From Promicromonospora sp. MEB111 (GTDB taxonomy: Bacteria; Actinomycetota; Actinomycetes; Actinomycetales; Cellulomonadaceae), in assembly GCF_030209445.1 (NCBI RefSeq), contig NZ_JARVSD010000014.1, forward strand, positions 248,001 to 312,000: a stretch of DNA of 64,000 nt. Reading direction: 5' to 3'. The notes under the pieces are model-generated. The model did not search any database. It was not told where the DNA came from and saw nothing but the letters and a program-made list of their open reading frames with translations. Shown piece by piece: positions 16,616-27,421 of this stretch; the first letter of the stretch is position 1, and each line of letters starts with the position of its first letter. The position numbers and the translations under genes are program-made.

Positions 16616-17788
16616 GTGGTGAGGTACGCACGGCCGTGGCTCGCGAGCAGACCGGCCCGCTGGCTGGTTCGTGGTGCCGTCGTCGGCGTGCTCGTCGGTG
16701 TGGCCGGCATGTACACGGCCAACGCGACGACCCTGACGATCGACTACAACGGCGACGTCCGCACGCTCAGCGTCTACGGCGACACGGTCGCCGAGGCGCT
16801 GGCGTCGCAGAACATCGAGCTGCAGCCCGACGACGTGGTGCAGCCCGCCGCCGCGTCCGGCGTCGGCCCCGGCAACACCGTGGTGGTCCGCACCAGCCGG
16901 GACGTCACCGTCGAGCTCGACGGCCAGGTGATCACGCTGCGCACCACCGCGGGCACGGTCGGCGAGCTGCTGGCGGCCCTCGGGCCGCGCGGCGACGGCG
17001 CCCTCGCCACGGCCTCCCGGACCACGCAGCTCGGCCGCGACCCGGTCCGGTTCTCCACGGTCAAGAAGGTCAACATCGCCGTGGACGGCTCGGTGCTGGA
17101 GTTCAGCACCACCCGGTCGACGGTGCGCTCCGTGTTCGACGAGGCCGGGATCGCGCTGGCCGACGGCGACGTCACGTCCGTGCCGCTCGACGCCGCAGCC
17201 GTGGACGGGATGATCATCATGGTCAGCCGCGACGCGTCGTCGTCGCGCACGGTGACCGAGGTGGTGCCGTTCGAGACCGAGACGGTCGAGGACTCGAGCC
17301 TCCCCGAAGGCTACGAGTCGATCCGCACCGCCGGCGTCGCCGGTGAGGCGAAGGTGACGTACGAGGTCAAGACGGTGGGCGGCGCCGTCGTCGAGCGCAC
17401 CGTGGTGGACCGCAAGGTCACCCGCGAGCCCGTGAACGAGGTGCTCGTTGTGGGGACCATGGACGTGGCCACCGCGCCCGTGGACCCGGGCTCCGCGCGG
17501 GCCCTGGGCCAGGCGATGGCGGCCGAGCGCGGCTGGGGCGCCGACGAGTTCTCGTGCCTCGACCAGCTCTGGCAGAAGGAGAGCGGCTGGCGCTGGAACG
17601 CCGACAACCCCAGCAGCGAGGCGTACGGCATCGCCCAGGCGAACCCGGGCTCCAAGATGGCCACGGTGGGCAGCGACTGGCTCACGAACCCGGCCACCCA
17701 GATCGAGTGGGGGCTGGGCTACATCTCCGGCCGCTACGGCACGCCGTGTGGTGCCTGGGCGCACTCCGTGGAGATCGGCTGGTACTGA
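16616..17788 (+). CDS. DUF348/G5-domain wall protein with C-terminal lytic transglycosylase-like domain (rpfB paralogue 1)
   Basis: About 390 residues; the frame is open back to a TTG at 16580, but a GTG at 16610, 16616 or 16619 just after the TACGGT box is more likely. A membrane/signal segment (VVGVLVGVAGMYTANA) precedes three DUF348 units (TTLTIDYNGDVRTLSVYGDT; RDVTVELDGQVITLRTTAGT; VNIAVDGSVLEFSTTRST). A G5 domain with VTYEVKTVGGAVVERTVVD follows. The last ~85 residues are not the classical Rpf domain but the aggregation-promoting-factor type (FSCLDQLWQKESGWRWNADN, ending CGAWAHSVEIGWY). It probably cleaves peptidoglycan outside the cell. Confidence 0.85.
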   Translation: MVRYARPWLASRPARWLVRGAVVGVLVGVAGMYTANATTLTIDYNGDVRTLSVYGDTVAEALASQNIELQPDDVVQPAAASGVGPGNTVVVRTSRDVTVELDGQVITLRTTAGTVGELLAALGPRGDGALATASRTTQLGRDPVRFSTVKKVNIAVDGSVLEFSTTRSTVRSVFDEAGIALADGDVTSVPLDAAAVDGMIIMVSRDASSSRTVTEVVPFETETVEDSSLPEGYESIRTAGVAGEAKVTYEVKTVGGAVVERTVVDRKVTREPVNEVLVVGTMDVATAPVDPGSARALGQAMAAERGWGADEFSCLDQLWQKESGWRWNADNPSSEAYGIAQANPGSKMATVGSDWLTNPATQIEWGLGYISGRYGTPCGAWAHSVEIGWY

Positions 17789-17868
17789 GCAGGCCATTTT
17801 CACCCTGGAACATTTGGGATATTTAAGGATCTATCCCGACCTTTCCAAGGTGTATTTCGCGGATAGGC

Positions 17869-17897
17869 TTGCATTTGATAACGGCAGGGTTACGGTC
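17869..17897 (+). promoter_or_regulatory. Promoter of rpf paralogue 2
   Basis: TTGCAT (17869-17874) and TACGGT (17891-17896) are spaced by 16 bp. GATAACGG at 17877 and GTTACGGTC at 17889 match a similar 21-bp box at 19484-19504 before paralogue 3. The surrounding ~90 bp is much poorer in GC than the genes. Confidence 0.55.
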
Positions 17898-17902
17898 TCT
17901 GG

Positions 17903-17922
17903 GACCGCCGGATCGGCCGGTC
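17903..17922 (+). repeat. 20-bp leader element shared by two rpf paralogues, copy 1
   Basis: GACCGCCGGATCGGCCGGTC is identical to 19603-19622 in front of paralogue 3. In paralogue 3 it can be read in frame (RPPDRPV); here it is out of frame with the gene. It is either a conserved RNA element or a frameshifted remnant of an N-terminal extension. Confidence 0.6.
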
Positions 17923-17974
17923 GGGCCCGCGCCCCGCGCGGGAGGCGCGTGCGACTCGCGCCGTCCCGGCCCCC

Positions 17975-19351
17975 GTGCCCGGACCGCGCGAGGACTGGAC
18001 CCGCGTGTCATCTCCCCACCCAGCTCAGGGCATCCCCAGTGAACAGCCCCCCACCCCTGAGGCCGGCTCCGACGTCGGCATCACCGAGATCTTCGAACCG
18101 CCGTCAACGGTTCACCCCCTCGTCCCGCCGGACTCTCCCCAGCCGGCCCCGCCCCGTAAGCGCCACCGCAGAGCCGCCCTCCTCGCGGGGGCCGCGGCCA
18201 TCGCGGTCGCCGGCGCCGGTGGCATCACCGCCTACGGTTCGGCCCACAAGACCGTCACGCTCGACGTGGACGGCAAGGTCACGACCGTCGAGACCTTCCA
18301 GGGCGACGTCGCCGGCCTGCTGGCCGACGAGGGCGTCGACGTCACCGACCGTGACGCGGTGACGCCCGGCGGCTCCCTCCGGGACGGCAGCATGGTCGTG
18401 GTCCGCTACGGCCATGAGATCACCCTCCAGGCCGACGGCGAGCGGCGGACGACGTGGGTCACCGCGCTCGACGCCGACGAGGCGCTCGCCACGCTCTCCG
18501 AACGGGCCGACGACGTCGCGCTGGTCCCGTCCCGCTCCGGCGGCCGGGTGACCCTCCCGTTGCGGCTCGACGCCGACAGCCCGGTGAACCTGGTCGTCGG
18601 CGGCAAGACCGAGCGGGTGGCCGACGGCGCGGCGCAGCTCGACGAGCTGCTCGCCGAGCACGACGTCACGGTCGACTCGGACGACCGGGTCACCGTCGAG
18701 AGGTCGGACGGCGCGTCCGACCGGTCGGCCGATCCGAGCGTCCCGACGCTTTCCGTCGTCGTCGAGCAGGTCCGGAGCTCGGTCAAGAAGACCGTGACCC
18801 GGCTGCCCTACGACAAGGTGCGCACCGCTGACCCGGACCGGTACGAGGATCTCGACCCGTACGTGGCGACCAAGGGCGTCGTGGGCAAGCGCGTCACGAC
18901 GTGGGACGTCACGACGGTGGACGGCGAGGTCGTGAAGCGGGACAAGCGCTCCTCGAAGGTCGAGCGCAAGCCCGTCGACCAGGTGACCGTGTACGGCACC
19001 AAGGACCGTCCCGCACCGGAGCCCGAACCGGAGCCGGAGCCCGAGCCGCAGCCCGTCGCGAAGGAACCGGCCCAGAAGGCCGCGCCCGAGCCGAAGGGCG
19101 ACGTGGTCGCGACCAGCGGCGTGTGGGCCCAGCTCGCGCAGTGCGAGTCGGGCGGCGACCCCACCACCAACACGGGTAACGGCTACTACGGCCTGTACCA
19201 GTTCTCGCAGCAGACCTGGGCGGCGATGGGCGGTTCCGGCCTCCCGTCGGAGGCCTCGGCCGCCGAGCAGACCATGCGGGCCCAGAAGCTCCAGGCGCAG
19301 TCCGGCTGGGGGCAGTGGCCCGGCTGTGCCGCGAAGCTCGGCCTGCTCTGA
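17975..19351 (+). CDS. rpfB: Resuscitation-promoting factor, RpfB-type
   Basis: 458 residues from the GTG at 17975. The reading EDWTRV near the start is conserved in paralogue 3 with synonymous codon changes, which supports translation from here. A cytoplasmic tail of ~60 residues precedes the membrane anchor (AALLAGAAAIAVAGAGGITA). Then come DUF348 repeats beginning [20 protein letters not shown] and a G5 domain (TTVDGEVVKRDKRSSKVER). A Pro-Glu linker leads to the classical Rpf transglycosylase domain (WAQLAQCESGGDPTTNTGNG, YYGLYQFSQQTWAAMGG), with the catalytic Glu in QCESGG. It cleaves peptidoglycan glycan strands and supports regrowth. It is the true RpfB orthologue of the three. Confidence 0.95.
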   Translation: MPGPREDWTRVSSPHPAQGIPSEQPPTPEAGSDVGITEIFEPPSTVHPLVPPDSPQPAPPRKRHRRAALLAGAAAIAVAGAGGITAYGSAHKTVTLDVDGKVTTVETFQGDVAGLLADEGVDVTDRDAVTPGGSLRDGSMVVVRYGHEITLQADGERRTTWVTALDADEALATLSERADDVALVPSRSGGRVTLPLRLDADSPVNLVVGGKTERVADGAAQLDELLAEHDVTVDSDDRVTVERSDGASDRSADPSVPTLSVVVEQVRSSVKKTVTRLPYDKVRTADPDRYEDLDPYVATKGVVGKRVTTWDVTTVDGEVVKRDKRSSKVERKPVDQVTVYGTKDRPAPEPEPEPEPEPQPVAKEPAQKAAPEPKGDVVATSGVWAQLAQCESGGDPTTNTGNGYYGLYQFSQQTWAAMGGSGLPSEASAAEQTMRAQKLQAQSGWGQWPGCAAKLGLL

Positions 19352-19363
19352 CCCCCTCCCGAC

Positions 19364-19407
19364 GTGTCAGACGTACAGGTCACCCGAGTGATCTGTGCGT
19401 CTGACAC
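19364..19407. repeat. Palindromic element, TGTCAGACG family, copy 3
   Basis: 22-base arms: GTGTCAGACGTACAGGTCAC at the left and TGATCTGTGCGTCTGACAC at the right. Two of the three differences from perfect complementarity are G-T, which still pair in RNA. It lies 13 bp after the rpfB stop codon, as a terminator would. Confidence 0.8.
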
Positions 19408-19473
19408 GGGGAGCGAGTTGGACGGTTGTCCTAGACGAGTGAGCGATAACACAGCCCGATAGCACCGAGAAAC

Positions 19474-19504
19474 TTGGCCGGACGATAACGGATCAGTTAC
19501 GTTC
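19474..19504 (+). promoter_or_regulatory. Promoter region of rpf paralogue 3
   Basis: TTGGCC (19474) and TACGTT (19498-19503) are spaced by 18 bp. GATAACGG-N4-GTTACGTTC at 19484-19504 matches the box before paralogue 2. A second GATAAC lies at 19445. Confidence 0.45.
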
Positions 19505-19602
19505 GGTTGTCCTCGCTGGCGGGAGGGTGCGAAGTGGTGTAGGCCACAGCGCCCGAACGGCGGCAGGGCAGCACTGAGAACGGAACCTCGTGATCAGTGC
19601 GA

Positions 19603-19622
19603 GACCGCCGGATCGGCCGGTC
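19603..19622 (+). repeat. 20-bp leader element shared by two rpf paralogues, copy 2
   Basis: Identical to 17903-17922. It lies ~110 bp before the preferred GTG start at 19713, and inside the frame if the GTG at 19590 is used. Confidence 0.6.
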
Positions 19623-19712
19623 GAGACCGCGACGGCTCGCAAGAGTCGCCAGGCCCCCAGGCCGAATCGTGGTGGGGACGCTCGCGCGAGCGCGCGCCCC
19701 GGCTCGCCGCCC

Positions 19713-21077
19713 GTGCCCGGGACGTCCGACGACTGGACACGAGTGAACCCCCGTTCCGAGCAGCAGAGTTCTGGCTCCATCCCCAGCATCAACTCAGAGT
19801 CCGAGGCCCCGAACCCTCGGACGACCCTCTCGAAGCGTCGCCGTCGCTGGCCCCTGGTCGCCGGCCTCGCAGCCGTGGCGATCGCCGCCTCCGGCTCCGT
19901 CGCCTTCGCGGAGGCGCGCAAGACCGTCACGCTCGACGTCGACGGCACCACCAAGACCATCACCACCTACTCCGGTTCCGTGCAGGGCATGCTCGAGTCG
20001 CAGGGCGTCCGTCTGGGCGAGCGCGACGTCGTCGCCCCCGGCACCGACGCGAAGCTGTCCGACGGCGACCAGGTGGTCGTCCGCTACGCCCGCCAGGTCA
20101 CCATGTCCGACGGCGGTGACGAGCGCGACGTCTGGGTCACCGTGACCGACGCCGGCGAGGCCCTGACGACGCTCGCCGAGCGCGGCGGCGACGTCTCCCT
20201 GGTGGCGTCCCGCTCCGGCGACCGCGCCTCGCTGCCGCTCCGCCTGAACGACGACGGCCCCGTCGCCGTCGTGGCGGACGGCAAGACCCGCGTGGTCGAG
20301 GACCACGCCGACGGCGTCGACAGCGTGCTCAACGGCCTCAAGGTCGAGCTCGACAAGGACGACCTCGTGAACATCGTCCCCGTGGCCACCCTGGCCGAGG
20401 ACAAGGCGATCGACGCGAAGTCCGCCAAGGCCGCCAAGAAGGCCGGCGCCGACGTCGCCGTCCAGGTGCAGCGCGTCGAGACCAAGAAGGTCACGCAGAG
20501 GTTCGACGTGGACCACGAGGTGAAGACCGTCAAGGACAAGGACCGCTACGAGGACGAGGGCGACCACGTCCGCACCGCGGGCCGGGACGGGGTGCGCACG
20601 CGCATCGTCCAGCTCCGTACGGTCGACGGCGAGGTCGTGGCCCGCAAGGAGCTCTCGAACAAGGTGACCAAGAAGCCGGTCACCGGCGTGATCGTCGAGG
20701 GCACCAAGGAGCGCCCGGTGGAGAAGAAGGCCACCGTCGAGGCGACCAGCACCGAGAGCAGCACCCCGGCGCCGTCCGGCTCCGTCAAGGAGATCGGCCA
20801 GCAGATGGCCGCCGCCCGCGGCTGGACCGGCTCGGAGTGGACCTGCCTCGAGCTCCTCTGGGAGCGCGAGTCCGGCTGGAACTACCAGGCGGCCAACCCG
20901 TCCTCGGGCGCTTACGGCATCCCGCAGGCGCTCCCGGGCTCCAAGATGGGCTCGGCGGGCTCGGACTGGGCCACCAACCCGGCCACCCAGATCAAGTGGG
21001 GCCTCGGCTACATCGCGGACCGCTACGGCACGCCGTGCGGTGCGTGGGGCCACTCGGAGTCGGTGGGCTGGTACTGA
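19713..21077 (+). CDS. DUF348/G5-domain wall protein with C-terminal lytic transglycosylase-like domain (rpfB paralogue 3)
   Basis: 454 residues from GTG 19713; the frame is open to GTG 19590 (495 residues). Both paralogues 2 and 3 carry VPGxxxDWTRV at this point, so 19713 or earlier is supported. The membrane anchor is [23 protein letters not shown]348 units start at [20 protein letters not shown]; a Lys-rich linker and a G5 domain ([20 protein letters not shown]) follow. The C-terminal domain ([20 protein letters not shown] to [13 protein letters not shown]) is the aggregation-promoting-factor type, close to paralogue 1, not the Rpf type. Confidence 0.88.
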   Translation: MPGTSDDWTRVNPRSEQQSSGSIPSINSESEAPNPRTTLSKRRRRWPLVAGLAAVAIAASGSVAFAEARKTVTLDVDGTTKTITTYSGSVQGMLESQGVRLGERDVVAPGTDAKLSDGDQVVVRYARQVTMSDGGDERDVWVTVTDAGEALTTLAERGGDVSLVASRSGDRASLPLRLNDDGPVAVVADGKTRVVEDHADGVDSVLNGLKVELDKDDLVNIVPVATLAEDKAIDAKSAKAAKKAGADVAVQVQRVETKKVTQRFDVDHEVKTVKDKDRYEDEGDHVRTAGRDGVRTRIVQLRTVDGEVVARKELSNKVTKKPVTGVIVEGTKERPVEKKATVEATSTESSTPAPSGSVKEIGQQMAAARGWTGSEWTCLELLWERESGWNYQAANPSSGAYGIPQALPGSKMGSAGSDWATNPATQIKWGLGYIADRYGTPCGAWGHSESVGWY

Positions 21078-21191
21078 TCCACTGACGGAGCCTTTCGATT
21101 CCACACGGTCGCTCTCGTGCTGCGCGTCCTCCCGGCGGGACCTGCTCCGCTGCGTCCCACCTCCGAGTACGCTCCGCACGAACGCTCCAGT

Positions 21192-21197
21192 TAGGCT
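21192..21197 (+). promoter_or_regulatory. -10 box, leaderless ksgA
   Basis: TAGGCT ends 7 bases before the ATG at 21205. Confidence 0.5.
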
Positions 21198-21204
21198 CAC
21201 CTGC

Positions 21205-22122
21205 ATGAACGACACCTCAAGCGCCCTGCTCGGTCCCGCGGAGATCCGCGACCTGGCAGGGCGTTTGGGCGTCCGGCCCACCAAGACGCTCGGCCAGAAC
21301 TTCCTGCACGACGGCGGCACCGTCCGCAAGATCGTGCGCACCGCGGGGCTGCGGCCCGGCGAGCGGGTGGTGGAGGTCGGGCCCGGGCTGGGCTCCCTGA
21401 CGCTGGGACTGGTGGAGGCCGGCGCCTCCGTGGTCGCGATCGAGATCGACCCGGTCCTGGCCGGGCAGATCGCCGACACGGTGCGCACCCGGGTCCCGGG
21501 CGCCGACTTCGAGGTGGTGCTCTCCGACGCGCTGGACGTCACCACGCTGCCCGGCGAGCCGCCGACGGCGCTCGTCGCGAACCTTCCCTACAACGTGGCC
21601 GTCCCGGTGCTGCTCACCATGCTGCAGCGGTTCGCCTCGCTCGAACGTGTGCTCGTGATGGTCCAGGCCGAGGTGGCCGACCGGATCGCCGCCGTCCCGG
21701 GCTCCAAGATCTACGGCATCCCGTCGGTGAAGGCCGCGTGGTACGCGTCGGCCCGCCGCGCCGGGACCATCGGGCGCAACGTCTTCTGGCCCGCCCCGAA
21801 CGTCGACTCCGCGCTCGTCTACCTCGAGCGTCGCGACCCGCCCTCGACCACCGCGTCGCGGGAGCAGGTGTTCGCCGTCGTGGACGCCGCGTTCGCGCAG
21901 CGCCGCAAGACGCTGCGGGCCGCGCTGTCCGGGGTGTTCGGCTCCGGCGCCGCCGCCGAGGACGCGCTGCGCGCGGCGCGCGTGGATCCGGGCGCCCGGG
22001 GTGAGACGCTCGTCGTCGAGCAGTTCGCGCGTATCGCGGAGCAGCTCCCCGACCTGCCGGACACCGCGGGCACCGGGGTGACCCCTGCGTCCGGCATCGC
22101 AGAGCAGGAGGGGGACGAGTGA
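21205..22122 (+). CDS. ksgA: 16S rRNA (adenine(1518)-N6/adenine(1519)-N6)-dimethyltransferase
   Basis: 305 residues. KsgA/Dim1 motifs are intact: [34 protein letters not shown] and the catalytic [11 protein letters not shown], plus [14 protein letters not shown]. It dimethylates two adenines in the 3' hairpin of 16S rRNA during 30S maturation. A TAnnnT box seven bases before the ATG suggests a leaderless message. It ends in a 4-base overlap with ispE, giving coupled translation. Confidence 0.97.
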   Translation: MNDTSSALLGPAEIRDLAGRLGVRPTKTLGQNFLHDGGTVRKIVRTAGLRPGERVVEVGPGLGSLTLGLVEAGASVVAIEIDPVLAGQIADTVRTRVPGADFEVVLSDALDVTTLPGEPPTALVANLPYNVAVPVLLTMLQRFASLERVLVMVQAEVADRIAAVPGSKIYGIPSVKAAWYASARRAGTIGRNVFWPAPNVDSALVYLERRDPPSTTASREQVFAVVDAAFAQRRKTLRAALSGVFGSGAAAEDALRAARVDPGARGETLVVEQFARIAEQLPDLPDTAGTGVTPASGIAEQEGDE

Positions 22123-23069
22123 TCCCGCGTCTTTCAGCGGCCCCGCCGCCGTCGGTCCGGGTCCGTGCGCCCGGCAAGGTCAACCTCGGGCTGCGCGTGG
22201 GGCCCGTCGGCGACGACGGCTACCACCCGCTGGCGACGATCTTCCAGGCCGTGTCCCTGTACGAGGAGGTGACGGCGACCCAGGTGGCACCCGGCGCCGG
22301 CATCTCGCTGACGGTCTCGGGTCCGCAGGCCGACGCCGTCCCGACGGACGAGACCAACCTCGCGTGGCGCGCCGCCGCGCTGCTGGCCGAGCGCACGGGC
22401 CTGCCCGACGACGTCCAGCTGCACATCACCAAGGGCGTGCCGGTCGCCGGCGGCATGGCGGGCGGCTCGGCCGACGCCGCCGCCGCGCTCGTGGCCTGCG
22501 ACGCGCTCTGGGAGGCCGGTATACCCCGCCCGGAGCTGGTGGAGCTGGCCGCAGAGCTCGGGGCGGACGTGCCGTTCTCGCTGCTGGGGCACACCGCCGT
22601 CGGCACGGGCCGGGGCGACCTGCTCACGCCCGCGATGACCCGCGGCGAGTTCCACTGGTGCTTCGCGACCCAGCGGGAGGGCCTCTCCACGCCCACGGTG
22701 TTCCGCCGGTTCGACGAGCTCGCCGGGCCGTCGACGCCGCGCGTGGCCCCCACCGACGACACCGCGATCATGCACGCGCTGCGCGCCGGCGACGCGGTGG
22801 CCCTCGGCAAGGCGCTGCACAACGACCTGGAGGGTCCTGCGCTCGACCTGCGGCCCGAGCTCGCGGACGTGCTGGAGGTCGCCACGGAGTCCGGGGCGCT
22901 GGGCGTCATCGTGTCGGGATCCGGTCCCACGGTCGCCGCGCTCGGCCGGTCCAGGCAGCACGCGCTGGCGCTGGGCGCGGCATGGACGGCGGCGGACGTC
23001 GTCGACGCGGTCTGGTGCGCGTCCGGGCCCGCCCCCGGGACCCAGGTGGTGACCCCGATGCGCGCCTGA
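22119..23069 (+). CDS. ispE: 4-diphosphocytidyl-2-C-methyl-D-erythritol kinase
   Basis: 316 residues. GHMP-kinase signatures are present: [20 protein letters not shown] and the ATP loop [20 protein letters not shown], with a third motif in [14 protein letters not shown]. It phosphorylates CDP-methylerythritol in the MEP isoprenoid pathway. The GTG start overlaps the ksgA stop. It converges on the degenerate CE7 gene 12 bp beyond its stop. Confidence 0.96.
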   Translation: MIPRLSAAPPPSVRVRAPGKVNLGLRVGPVGDDGYHPLATIFQAVSLYEEVTATQVAPGAGISLTVSGPQADAVPTDETNLAWRAAALLAERTGLPDDVQLHITKGVPVAGGMAGGSADAAAALVACDALWEAGIPRPELVELAAELGADVPFSLLGHTAVGTGRGDLLTPAMTRGEFHWCFATQREGLSTPTVFRRFDELAGPSTPRVAPTDDTAIMHALRAGDAVALGKALHNDLEGPALDLRPELADVLEVATESGALGVIVSGSGPTVAALGRSRQHALALGAAWTAADVVDAVWCASGPAPGTQVVTPMRA

Positions 23070-23081
23070 GCGCGCACCGGG

Positions 23082-23891
23082 TCAGTACGCGACCTGCGGC
23101 ACGAAGACGTTCGTCAGGTGCGTGTGCCGCGTGATCCAGCGGGTGCGCCGCGTCGCCAGGTTGCTCTCGGCGGTCAGCACGCACTCGACCACCCGCTCGA
23201 CGGTGCCCGTCATCGCGCTGAGCGCCAGGGCGGCGTTGCGGCCCCACTCCTCCAGCAGCACCTGCGCGCCCGCGCCCTGCGTGAGCTGCAGCGGGGTGCT
23301 CGCCCGGCGTGCGAACGCGACCAGGGAGTCCTTGTGCGCCGCCGGGATGTCGCCCTCGACCAGGGCGCACGCGAGGTCGGGCAGCAGGCCGGCCGCGGCG
23401 ACGGCCGCCGCCGCCACCGGGCCCGTACCGAGCACCGCGATGCGCGACGGGTCCACGCTCTCCAGCGTGCGCAGGGCCTGCACCGCGCGGACCGCGTCGG
23501 TGAAGACGCCGCGGTTGTACGGGTCGTCGAGGTCGTCCTGCGGCACCTCGACGACCAGGTGGGCGAACCCGCCGGACGCGAGCCACTCCAGGTCGCGCGC
23601 CGCGGCCCTGCCGGCCGGCCGCAGCTCGACCAGGCCGGGCAGCGTCGCGGCGGCCCCGACCGGCATGACGAGCCAGCCCGTCACCGGGCGGCCCTCGAAA
23701 CCGGCGAACGTCACCGTCTCCGCGTTGAGGTCCCGCGAACGGGCGAACGTCGTGGTCAGGACCGGCGCGACCTCGATGTCCCGGTGCGCGGCGAGGTTCG
23801 CCGCCCAGAACGCGTCGAAGTCCGTGGGCTCGTCGGTGGCGGGCGGAGCGGCCGGTGCCACCGTGACGAGCGGCAGGTCGTACTCGGGCAC
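23082..23891 (-). CDS. CE7-like protein lacking the catalytic serine (probable pseudoenzyme)
   Basis: 269 residues. It is clearly related to the adjacent acetyl xylan esterase: PTDFDAFWAANLAAHRDIEV, FAGFEGRPVTGWLVMPVG, and RGVFTDAVRAVQALRTLESV-DPSRIAVLG. Where the esterase has SGGSQGG, this protein has GTGPVAA (residues 155-161), so the nucleophile is gone. The Asp and His parts of the triad cannot be found, and the tail is shorter and diverges. The GTG at 23891 has GGAGGT seven bases upstream, so it is still translated. A regulatory, binding or decaying role is possible. An ATG at 23999 would overlap the upstream gene and is less likely. Confidence 0.75.
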   Translation of the reverse strand: MPEYDLPLVTVAPAAPPATDEPTDFDAFWAANLAAHRDIEVAPVLTTTFARSRDLNAETVTFAGFEGRPVTGWLVMPVGAAATLPGLVELRPAGRAAARDLEWLASGGFAHLVVEVPQDDLDDPYNRGVFTDAVRAVQALRTLESVDPSRIAVLGTGPVAAAAVAAAGLLPDLACALVEGDIPAAHKDSLVAFARRASTPLQLTQGAGAQVLLEEWGRNAALALSAMTGTVERVVECVLTAESNLATRRTRWITRHTHLTNVFVPQVAY

Positions 23892-23977
23892 GGGCGGTAC
23901 CTCCGGGTCTGGGGCGTGCGCTGGGAGCGTACCGCCACTGTCCGACAGTCCCGAAGCCGGTCCACGGCCGACGGCCG

Positions 23978-24967
23978 TCAGATGATCTTGTTCAGCCATG
24001 CGAGCTTCCGCGGGAACCGGTAGTCGCCGCCACCCTCGTGGTTGTTGTACGGGTAGACGTCGATCTCCTTGCCCGCCGCGCCGGCCCCGCCCGGCCCCCA
24101 GCCGTTGTACGCCGCGTACACGGTCGACGGCGGGCACGTGGCGTCCATGAGCGCCACCGAGAACAGTGCCGCCGCGCGGGCGCGCCGGGCGAACGACACC
24201 CCGTCCAGGTAGGAGAAGGTCCGCCAGACCTGCTCCTCCACCGCCGGGTCGCGGTGCACGGAGAGGTAGCGGGTGATCTCGTTGTACGGCAGGTTGTCCG
24301 TGATCGACACCGCGCGGCGGTAGTGGCTCAGGAACGGCACGTCGGGCATGGCGGCCACGACGTCGGGCACGAGGCCCGCGACCGCGATGGTGATGCCGCC
24401 GCCCTGGCTGCCACCGCTCAGCGCCACCCGCGCCGGGTCCAGGCCCGGGATCGCGCGCACCGCGTCGACGGCGCGGGCGCCGTCGGTGAAGACGCGGCGG
24501 TAGTAGTGGTCGTGCGGGTCCAGCACGCCGCGGGTCATGAACCCGGGGGACGCGGGGCCCGACCCCACCGGGTCCGGCGTGTCCCCGCCCGCACCCCAGC
24601 CCGAACCCTGGCCGCGCGTGTCCATCATGAGGTGCGCGTAACCCGCGGCGGCCCACTGGATCCGCTCGTGCGGCAGGCCCCGCCCGCCGCCGTAGCCCTG
24701 GTACTCGACCACGACGGGCAGGTCGCCCGGCGCGTGCGCCGGACGCGTCAGCCAGGCCTTGACCGGATGCCCGCCGAACCCGGCGAACGTGACGTCGTCG
24801 ACCAGGATCTCGGTGAGCCCCACGTCGATGCGCTCCACCTGCGGCGCCTCGTCGAACGTGCGGGCCTCGGCCAGGGTCGTCGACCAGAACTCGTCGAAGT
24901 CGCCGGGCTCGTCGACCTCCGGGCTGTACTTCTCGAGTTCGGGCAGCGGCATGTCGAACTGGGCCAC
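23978..24967 (-). CDS. Acetyl xylan esterase / cephalosporin-C deacetylase, carbohydrate esterase family 7
   Basis: 329 residues, standard CE7 length. The triad is Ser187 (VALSGGSQGGG), Asp275 (ALMDATCPPSTVYAAYN) and His310 (YPYNNHEGGG). Other family marks are YQGYGGGRGLPHE and MDTRGQGSGWGAGGDTPD. It removes acetyl groups from xylo-oligosaccharides and is cytoplasmic, as no signal peptide is seen. It lies upstream of and in line with a degenerate copy of itself 86 bp away. Confidence 0.94.
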   Translation of the reverse strand: MAQFDMPLPELEKYSPEVDEPGDFDEFWSTTLAEARTFDEAPQVERIDVGLTEILVDDVTFAGFGGHPVKAWLTRPAHAPGDLPVVVEYQGYGGGRGLPHERIQWAAAGYAHLMMDTRGQGSGWGAGGDTPDPVGSGPASPGFMTRGVLDPHDHYYRRVFTDGARAVDAVRAIPGLDPARVALSGGSQGGGITIAVAGLVPDVVAAMPDVPFLSHYRRAVSITDNLPYNEITRYLSVHRDPAVEEQVWRTFSYLDGVSFARRARAAALFSVALMDATCPPSTVYAAYNGWGPGGAGAAGKEIDVYPYNNHEGGGDYRFPRKLAWLNKII

Positions 24968-25058
24968 GTTGATGCTCCTCGGCGTCGTGTTCTGCTGTGC
25001 CGGCGGCGAAGTCGTTCCTGTGCGGTCGCCGTCGACCGGGGTGAGCGTAGCGCGCGAC

Positions 25059-25064
25059 TACCCT
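25059..25064 (+). promoter_or_regulatory. -10 box, leaderless ABC-F gene
   Basis: TACCCT ends 6 bases before the GTG at 25071. Confidence 0.5.
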
Positions 25065-25070
25065 TGGTAG

Positions 25071-26932
<1,862 letters not shown>

Positions 26933-26936
<4 letters not shown>

Positions 26937-27400
26937 CCGACAACGATCTGACACCGCTCGACGGAGTGGACCGGGCACTCGTCGACGCACTGCGCAAGGA
27001 CGGGCGCACCACGCTGGCGGTGCTGTCCGAGATCTCGGGGCTCTCCCTGTCCGCCGTGCAGGTGCGGGTGCGCAAGCTGGAGGCGCGCGGCGTCATCACG
27101 GGCTACCGGGCGGTCGTGAACCCGGAGGCGGTGGGGCTGCCGCTCTCCGCGTTCATCGAGATCACGCCCCTGGACCAGGCCCAGGAAGACGACGCGCCCG
27201 AGCGGCTGCGCGGCATGGCCGGCATCGAGTCCTGCTACTCGGTGGCGGGCAACGCGAACTACCTGCTCACCGCGCGGGTGGCGTCGCCGCGGGCACTGGA
27301 GGAGCTGCTCGGCAAGATCCGGCGCACGGCGAAGGTCTCGACGCGCACGACGGTGGTGCTGCAGACGTACTTCGAGGGGCAGGCGGCCGAGCTCGACTGA
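26933..27400 (+). CDS. Lrp/AsnC family transcriptional regulator
   Basis: 155 residues. The HTH is in LDGVDRALVDALRKDGRTTL to LSLSAVQVRVRKLEARGVIT, followed by the RAM ligand domain (IESCYSVAGNANYLLTARVA). The ATGA overlap with the ABC-F gene couples its translation. Effector and targets are unknown. A lysine aminotransferase whose mycobacterial relative is Lrp-linked lies at 31138, but a link here is speculative. Confidence 0.9.
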
Positions 27401-27421
27401 GCCGGCTCAGCCCGGCCCGGC

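Noticed and set aside
17789-17974. ydaO/yuaA (cyclic di-AMP) riboswitch before rpfB, as in streptomycetes
   Set aside because: I could not find the conserved core pieces of that riboswitch here; only the shared 20-mer and the promoter box are visible. A covariance-model search would settle it.
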